Shown in pieces: positions 59,001 through 64,000 of a DNA stretch of 64,000 nt (position 1 is its first letter; every line of letters begins with the position of its first letter). Source of the stretch: Phoronis australis (Eukaryota > Phoronida > Phoronidae). Where the stretch lies: the NCBI GenBank assembly GCA_002633005.1, contig NMRA01000711.1:124496-188495 (forward strand), written 5' to 3'. The position numbers were made by a program, and so were the translations under genes. Below the pieces are notes generated by a model. That model saw nothing but the letters and a program-made list of their open reading frames with translations, was not told the DNA's origin and made no database searches.

Positions 59001-62000
59001 AAAATTGCTATTTGGCAATTATTTTGTGTCAAATAGGGGGAACATTGCTGTGTTTCACTTCCCTCAGTTTAGTTGCTAGAATGCGTCGTCAATCTTTTGT
59101 CTTGCGAACCTATCCCACTTGTTGTCATGGTGTTTCTTTGTTTTGTGAGAGTGATGTGTCTTGCTAGAAGAGTTCACCACTCTCTAGTCTTAAAAAGTTA
59201 ACTGACACTTGAAAGTGTATTTTTCTGGTACATTAATCCTTTACTTCGAGCACTTCTATCAACAAGTTTTACAAAATCGAATGCTACTTTTGAACTTTGT
59301 GTTGTCTTGGAGCTGAAGAGTCTCGCCAGATCTCAGCTAATCACCTGTTTTCACCTGTTTTTTAAGATTTCTGATGTGTCTATAAGAGTACATGCGACAT
59401 GTTCTCTCATGGTCATCACAGCGGTAGGTCAACTTGTCCTGGATGGACAATGCATTATTATCCTACTAAGTTCTTCCTTCGTAAGAATCCAAACAAGACT
59501 CAAGCTGCAAATCCATTCATCCCTTCCAAACAATTTGTTGTGTTTGAAAAAGCATAATATGTGGTAGAAAGTCATATCCGGTGCTGTAATTCTCACCACT
59601 CAAAATTATGGAAATTTTCAATTGTAGTGTTTTAAAATGACCGATGTGTCTAATAGTGTTTTAAAATGACCAGTCTGTGTATAGCGTTTTGACTTTTGAC
59701 ACATGAAGAATGTGGACTGAAAGACTGTCAGTTTGAATAATACTGATAGACAGTAGTTTGCGAATTAATCTGGACAGGATTGAAATTCTCGACACTTGTG
59801 GCACCCAAAACTGCGACTTCGACCATGAACCTGTTTTTATTTTTGTTAAACCTCGACAAAATCTTGAAAGGTGTTGCTTTGCCCATTTTTTGAAATCGCA
59901 ACAACTTACTTTACAAGATTAGTTTAAAAATAAACAATCAGGACAGGGCTATAGGCACAATTAATAATGTTACGTTAAAGGCGAAGGCAACCCTTTTTCA
60001 TGTCCTTTTTAGCAAAAATAATGTTCGTTGGTTATCCCAGACAAATTTTCCACTTAATTACAGCTTTCTGTAATTTAATTAATTATTCGTTCTCTACTCC
60101 GGAAGTGACGTTTTGGGAGGCAAGCATTTCGCGCCAATTTCTTTTCATATAGTCTGACCGTGAGAGCTGCCGAGCAACTCATTGTTCTGCCTCGGTTGTG
60201 ATAAGTTCGCTCGTCGTTTGCTTTTGTTTACGACTCAGTCAACATGCCACACTGTTGCTGCGTACCGGGATGTACTCATAGACAGAGGAACAACTGTCCC
60301 ATTTGCCCGCGTGTACCACGACACACTGCGACTGGATAGTGACCTGAGCGCACAAACTGCTTATACCCTGCCGTGTGACTCCCTCGCCAGACACCTGGCA
60401 CCTTCTAAATAGCTCCAATACTTTAAACAAGTCCACAATAAACTTATCAAAGTTTGGCTCACCGATATGTTCTTTGAACGACGAACTGTACTGTTCACTG
60501 ACTGGGACCTGTATTCACTCCCACTACTCAACATCGCAGCAGGGCTGCTTACAGGCTTTGGGCTATAATGAGTACATCCCGGTACGCAGCAACAGTGTGG
60601 CATGTTGACTGAGTTGTAAACAAAAGCAAACGACGACCGAACTTATCACAACAAAGGTAGATTAATGACTGACGCGACAGCTCTCATCGTCAGATTATAT
60701 GTAAATAAATTGGCGGGAAATGCTTGCCTTCCGGAGTAGAGAACGAATATTTAGTTAAATTACGAAAAGCTGTAATTAAGTTGAAAATATGTCTGGGATA
60801 ACCAACAAACCTAATTTTTGCTAAAAATGACATGAAAAAAGGTTGCCTTCGCCTTTAAATTACACTTGGAATGACAAAGTGCTGTTTTACTGCAACAGAA
60901 GTGGACTAAATTGCCAAATAACGTTGGTTTGAAGTTTGTTGTAATTTGAACTGTGATGACGTTTGTCTAGGTGGTTTATTTTGGAACTAAAACTACTTGA
61001 TGAAGAAGGACTGTGTGTTCATAAGTAAAACTTATTCGTCTTTGCTTATGTAATTATCCTAAGATCTGAGATAAATATTAGCAAGTTGAGTCACAACCCC
61101 AACTGTATGTCAGAGTCGTTGATTTCCTATAAAGCTGTTGGTTGGCTTGGTTGGACCTAATGCAGAGTGCGATCATGTGACTGTGCCTCTAGTGTTTACG
61201 TGCTTGCCAGAGGATGACGAGGCTCTTTTTTTCACTGTTATGAATATTTATTGACCAAGCATGACAAAGTAACAACAATAGTAAAGTCGTTATGAATATT
61301 TCTTGTTGTGCATTCAGGGCTAATTTTCCAGTATGAGTGTGTGTGAATAGAAAAGAGCAAGCTTTGAAATGACCGCGTTAGGTGATTTAGAGAAAAAAGG
61401 GTGTCTGTTACTGCAGTAAATGTATGTAACTGGTCAGTGCATCACGNCCTAAACTGCATGTTTACACTCATGAAAATGGCGATCATTGTGAATGATCCCT
61501 TTTAATATGCATTTCTCACTTTACATTCGGTGATTATGATGGAAAGTCTTTCTGTAAGGTTATCAATAAACTGTGCTTTAACACTCTCTTTCAGGATGCT
61601 TCGTGAAAAAGTTGTCCACCTTTGTAACTGATCCTTTTTGGTGCGTGTCATTTTTCCAGGCACATAATGTATGTGAACAAAATGAATGTGTCTGACATGG
61701 GCCAGCTTGACGATGTGGCAGACTTTGGTAAACTTGGTGGCCTGACATTGTGCAAGGATGACCTGTTGTATAAAGGTAATATATAACAGTCATGTACATT
61801 TATTTAATGTATAGTTGAACAGCTGAACTGTTCTGGGTCATGTATTGACATAACATTTTGTTAAATGGTGAATCAATGATTCTCGACCCATTAGATGTTT
61901 TTGATATATGCTTTTCCCAGAAGATTAATGTTAAAGGAATGTTAGTCTGTGTTCAATGTGAAATGAATGCTTTCAATATGATATTAAGATGCCTGGACGA

Positions 62001-63934
62001 AAGCATTATCAAAGAGTTTCACCAGTTTCACTGTGAAAGTTGACGTGTTTTACAAAATGAAATTAGACAGTCGTTCAGGGTATGTACTTTTCTCACCTTA
62101 TTAGGGCATTGCCTCATTCAAAAAGTTTTGTGAAAAAGCCCTTATTTGACTGTCTCTATAAAACATTTTTTTCACCAATGTCCTATACCTAGAGGCTCTG
62201 ATACCATGCTTTGCCATATCAGTTTTGTTGCCATGGTTTTGCATTATCCTCATCACGACTTTTCACTTGTTGATTTTAACCGATATGCTACTCATAACTA
62301 TTTGATTTGCTCTCCATTATTTCACCAGATTGGATCATCCTAAAATAATTCATCATTCTGAACAGCTGTAGGACAATTAAGCAAATTGCAATTATGGCCA
62401 CTGAAATCCAGCAACACCTGATGCCTGTAATCATGGCTGGTTTCATGGTGTTTTGTATACAGTGTACCTACAGGCTCTGAGTTTTATCTTGTGCTTTGAT
62501 AATTATATACCTGTAGGTGGCTCTGGGTGTATAGTGCTTTGATATACCTGTAGCTGACTGAGTTTATCTTGTTGTTTTTATACACAGTCCTGTAGGTAGT
62601 TATGGGTTGATGTTTAGACACCTGCAGGTGGTTGCTTGTTTATAGTGTTTTCATACACCAGTAGGTGGATCAGTGTTTCTGGTGTGTTTATATACTGGTG
62701 GATGGCTGTGGCACAGGCGACTAGCTTGTCGTCATATTTGTCTTTGCTTATTCAGTTAATTTTTTTATGCAATTAAGACGAATGTTCAGTTTATGATGTC
62801 ATAACTTTCTTGCACGCCATATGTAAGACATTACGCACCATTTCCCTGGACTGTTAAACCAAGAAATTTCAGTGTCAGAGTTTAGACACAAAAAAGAATC
62901 AGCAGTACTGTTGAAAGTTGAGTCTAATTTCTCTGAAAGTTAATCGTTTTTCTCAGTTCGAAGTTCACAGCATTTTTGAACGTTTCTTTGGAGATAGTAT
63001 TTTTTAAATATCGGTTAGTGTCAGATGAGCTGTTTTCAACATAATTGTTGGATTATGTGAGCTTAATTATCAGATAAATGCAGACATTGAGAGAGCTGGA
63101 CTATGCAAACATTGGTTTACCAACTTTCTCTCCTTTCTATCACTGTCAAACTGATGACAACGCAGCTGTATCCCGAGTTTGCAATCTGCAAAATTAGGAA
63201 TCTCACCCACAGGGCGGGGGTAATGTATTAATTTGAAGAAACAAAAATCATTCATTTTATTTCTTTGTTAATTTTCTGTATTTCTTGATTGATAAGGTTT
63301 TCATAGTGTCCACATTTTCCCTAGTTTTTTCAAGTTCCGTTACGAGCATCATTTGGTGGTGGGCCGATTTCTGTAATGTTGTCATGTACACCATAAAAAT
63401 GTGAATTGTGCTTGGAAAATGAACCCATGCACTGAAATTGGAACGTTATACAAAAATTACAAAAAAATGTAGTAAACCTTCAAAGAAAAATATCATAATG
63501 GCAACTTTAACAATTATATTTACCCAAACCGAACAGTTTTTATTCCACTTTTTGTGTGCTCACTCACAGGTAAATAAAATATTTTTATAATTATGTAGTT
63601 CTCCTTAAAGTATGTTAGTCATTGGCACAGCCAATATACTGCAAATTTAATATATTGTTAGTGGTTTTCACTTATAAAATCCATGTTGGTTCATTTGTTT
63701 GTTTAGTTGTTATTAGTATGTATTACAGTAGTGTGCAAAGTAAGTGAACAAGTTCACACGGTCAGTCTCTTGCAACAAGTTCACACAGTCCATCTTCACC
63801 TGCAGGTCCCACGCAGTGTGATGAAAACAATGGTGGTTGTCAGTTCATCTGTCTGCCAGTTGGACAGAAGGATGTGAAATGTCACTGCACACATGGACGC
63901 AGACTACTGCAGGATGCTAAGAACTGTACAATAG
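43924..63934 (+). CDS. LRP/LDLR-type receptor (signal peptide, YWTD propeller, EGF), 3' end outside window
   Basis: Seven exons join in frame: 43924-44005, 53758-53997, 54619-54790, 56461-56585, 58227-58398, 61660-61775 and 63806-63934, all with GT-AG borders and matching phases. The 345 codons start with a signal peptide (MDGTLRNLLCVTAILVSLSA), then six divergent YWTD-type blades: YAFVSD, YIYWVD, LVFFTD, LLYWSD, TLYWCD and a final IYYIS/MYVNK region. An EGF module with six cysteines follows (CDENNGGCQFICLP...CHCTHGRRLL...NC). Blade spacers such as GLAIDENARLVFF and PTGIAVDPQNRLLYW are typical. A propeller directly after the signal peptide, closed by an EGF, is the layout of LRP5/6-type receptors, but orthology cannot be decided from one propeller. 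Sequons NVT, NFT and NKT fit a secreted or surface protein. It may be an endocytic or signalling receptor; the ligand is unknown. Confidence 0.92.
45975..46070. repeat. ~50 bp direct duplication
   Basis: GCACTGTCGGT(C/A)TTGA followed by GAGCTTGGAGG(A/G)TAC occurs twice in tandem. Confidence 0.8.
46076..46270 (+). other. open frame of uncertain status
   Basis: A 64-codon frame starting at TTG, not ATG: VDIFNISEPNPLCIFVNKIL and on to DLFFWAIEDYF before TGA. It looks protein-like, but no acceptor, family motif or partner exon is convincing, and it lies inside intron 1 of the LRP-like gene. Confidence 0.15.
47960..48480 (-). repeat. diverged CTCF-motif repeat, copy 3 (inverted)
   Basis: Reverse-oriented relative of the arrays at 13 and 20 kb. 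Cores on the minus strand lie at 48096-48115 (degenerate), 48248-48266 (TTGCCACTAGGTGGCGCAA) and about 48288-48302. The block AAGAGCAACGAAGAGCGTTG at its right end matches 19736-19760 and marks the probable 5' end. Confidence 0.8.
48481..50270. other. intronic stretch with little structure
   Basis: No exon was recognised. GTAGGCTCCCTCT is duplicated at 49450-49535. Confidence 0.45.
50275..50313. repeat. TATTG microsatellite
   Basis: Tandem TATTG pentamers, with one interruption. Confidence 0.85.
50314..52145. other. intronic stretch without recognised features
   Basis: No exon recognised. Blocks ending GAGGCCTCAGTACC occur at 51270 and 51440. Confidence 0.4.
52150..52315 (+). mobile_element. 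eroded single arm of the MULE-like family
   Basis: ACGCCGGAAGTTTTTCAGTG, ACTAAGTAAAACATCA and TACCTTTTGTGCATAGAGG correspond in order to the arm of element A/B (ACGCCGGAAGCTTTTCGGCG and so on). No second arm or target duplication was found. Confidence 0.6.
52325..52450 (+). repeat. tRNA-related SINE-like repeat
   Basis: An A-box-like TAGCTGAATGG (52385) and a B-box GGTTCGATTCC (52428-52438) lie 43 bases apart, as in a tRNA, and a D-arm can form. The anticodon, T and acceptor stems do not pair, so it is not a functional tRNA. The upstream part is shared with 481-571. Confidence 0.6.
53655..53717. repeat. GT-rich microsatellite
   Basis: GTGTG and GCGTG repeats, ending in a pure GT run, about 40 bases before the LRP-like exon 2 acceptor. 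Confidence 0.9.
53758..53997 (+). CDS. LRP-like exon 2: propeller blades 1-2
   Basis: The acceptor is TTTCCCAG. It encodes EYAFVSDSDKRTIWQMDLSN, then YLACDTKSQYIYWVDNRN, and ends in phase 1 before GTGAGT. YWVD is a YWTD-type signature. Confidence 0.92.
54619..54790 (+). CDS. LRP-like exon 3: propeller blade 3
   Basis: Encodes MNTMGGLAIDENARLVFFTD through SQPTGIAVDPQNR, between ACTTTCAG and GTAAGC. It ends in phase 2. Confidence 0.93.
54791..56460 (+). other. LRP-like intron 3
   Basis: Contains an 11 bp tandem repeat (55808-55866). No exon was seen. Confidence 0.8.
55808..55866. repeat. 11 bp tandem repeat
   Basis: ATATGCTATCA is repeated about five times. Confidence 0.93.
56461..56585 (+). 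CDS. LRP-like exon 4: propeller blade 4
   Basis: Encodes RLLYWSDPLKQTIEVSNYDG and on to GTRAMTYDQI, between TTACTAG and GTAAGT. LLYWSD and SNYDGTN are typical of YWTD repeats. Ends in phase 1. Confidence 0.94.
56586..58226 (+). other. LRP-like intron 4
   Basis: No exon or clear repeat recognised. Confidence 0.7.
58227..58398 (+). CDS. LRP-like exon 5: propeller blade 5
   Basis: Encodes GHTLYWCDSVTHRIELYNVT to IAVDNELIYYISNEK, between CATTTCAG and GTAAGT. It contains NVT, NFT and NKT sequons and ends in phase 2. Confidence 0.93.
58399..61659 (+). other. LRP-like intron 5 (3.3 kb)
   Basis: Contains the 876 bp Kolobok-type fold-back element (59979-60854). An ambiguous base lies near 61447. 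Confidence 0.8.
59979..60854. mobile_element. Kolobok-type fold-back element, 876 bp
   Basis: AGGCGAAGGCAACC and GGTTGCCTTCGCCT begin inverted repeats of about 290-300 bases. TTAA flanks both ends (59975-59978 and 60855-60858). Each arm ends inside the start of a reading frame (ATG at 60244 on + and 60603 on -) reading MPHCCCVPGCTH, which matches the start of a THAP zinc finger (C-x-V-x-G-C). The frames diverge after that, so no transposase is present. TTAA targets, TTAAAGG ends and a THAP domain together point to Kolobok, including the T2 family. Confidence 0.85.
61660..61775 (+). CDS. LRP-like exon 6: propeller blade 6 region
   Basis: Encodes HIMYVNKMNVSDMGQLDDVA to GGLTLCKDDLLYK, between TTTTTCCAG and GTAATA. 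Ends in phase 1. Confidence 0.9.
61776..63805 (+). other. LRP-like intron 6
   Basis: Contains a degenerate ~50 bp repeat (62458-62715). No exon was seen. Confidence 0.75.
62458..62715. repeat. degenerate ~50 bp repeat with ACCTGTAGGTGG cores
   Basis: About six units carry variants of ATACACCTGTAGGTGGCT followed by GTTTATAGTGTTTTGAT. One core is the perfect palindrome CACCTGCAGGTG (62619-62630), a double E-box. Confidence 0.75.
63806..63934 (+). CDS. LRP-like exon 7: EGF module
   Basis: The acceptor is CACCTGCAG and the donor GTATGG. GPTQCDENNGGCQFICLPVG, then KCHCTHGRRLLQDAKNC: six cysteines in EGF order, as found after each propeller in LRP proteins. It ends in phase 1, so the gene continues to the right. 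Confidence 0.94.
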
Positions 63935-64000
63935 GTATGGAGTGTGTTTGATAATGATTATAGAGTCGTTGGAAACTGAGACAAGAGGGGCGAGGTGGTG

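Noticed and set aside
60239-60608. THAP protein genes in the fold-back element
   Set aside because: Both frames leave the THAP pattern after about 12 residues, so they are remnants of the transposase start and not complete domains.

Overview
The window is nuclear DNA of an animal. It is AT-rich, has large spliceosomal introns with GT-AG junctions, many short tandem repeats and many non-autonomous DNA transposons. A STELLO/DUF288-type gene (a family I know from plants and invertebrates and not from vertebrates) and a THAP-encoding Kolobok-type transposon end suggest a non-vertebrate metazoan, probably marine and bilaterian. I cannot name the species. There is one assembly gap (39544-40207) and two single ambiguous bases (about 32009 and 61447).

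Three protein-coding genes can be built exon by exon with matching splice phases. (1) A NIFK-like nucleolar RRM protein on the + strand (1033-5964); its first exon lies left of the window. (2) A STELLO-like glycosyltransferase-family membrane protein on the - strand (28758 to 10510): five exons, 1090 codons, a type II membrane anchor in exon 1, the conserved family domain in exons 3-5 and a Gln-rich repetitive C-terminal extension. (3) An LRP/LDLR-type receptor on the + strand, with a signal-peptide exon at 43924-44005 and, after a 9.75 kb intron, six exons encoding YWTD beta-propeller blades and an EGF module; it runs off the right edge. Genes 1 and 2 are convergent; genes 2 and 3 are divergent with about 15 kb between their start codons. 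One or two possible short coding segments of unknown identity lie on the - strand at 29894-30750.

The rest is introns and repeat-rich intergenic DNA. The main elements are: arrays of a ~450 bp higher-order repeat whose three ~145-160 bp subunits each carry a CTCF-like core (13.3-14.8 kb and 20.1-21.2 kb on +, a diverged copy at 48 kb on -); two complete ~920 bp palindromic MULE-like elements with perfect 9 bp target duplications (30858-31786 and 32352-33261) plus eroded relatives; two Kolobok-type elements with TTAA target sites (25420-25743 and 59979-60854), the larger a fold-back carrying the start of a THAP domain in both arms; hAT-like elements, one containing the assembly gap; very short MITEs; and minisatellites with units of 11-55 bp.

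The genes show no sign of forming a pathway. NIFK acts in the nucleolus, the STELLO-like protein is expected in the Golgi, and the LRP-like protein at the cell surface. The most unusual content is repeat-borne: many CTCF-like motifs at near-nucleosomal spacing, X-box-like sites in another repeat, and fold-back transposons with open frames in their arms.
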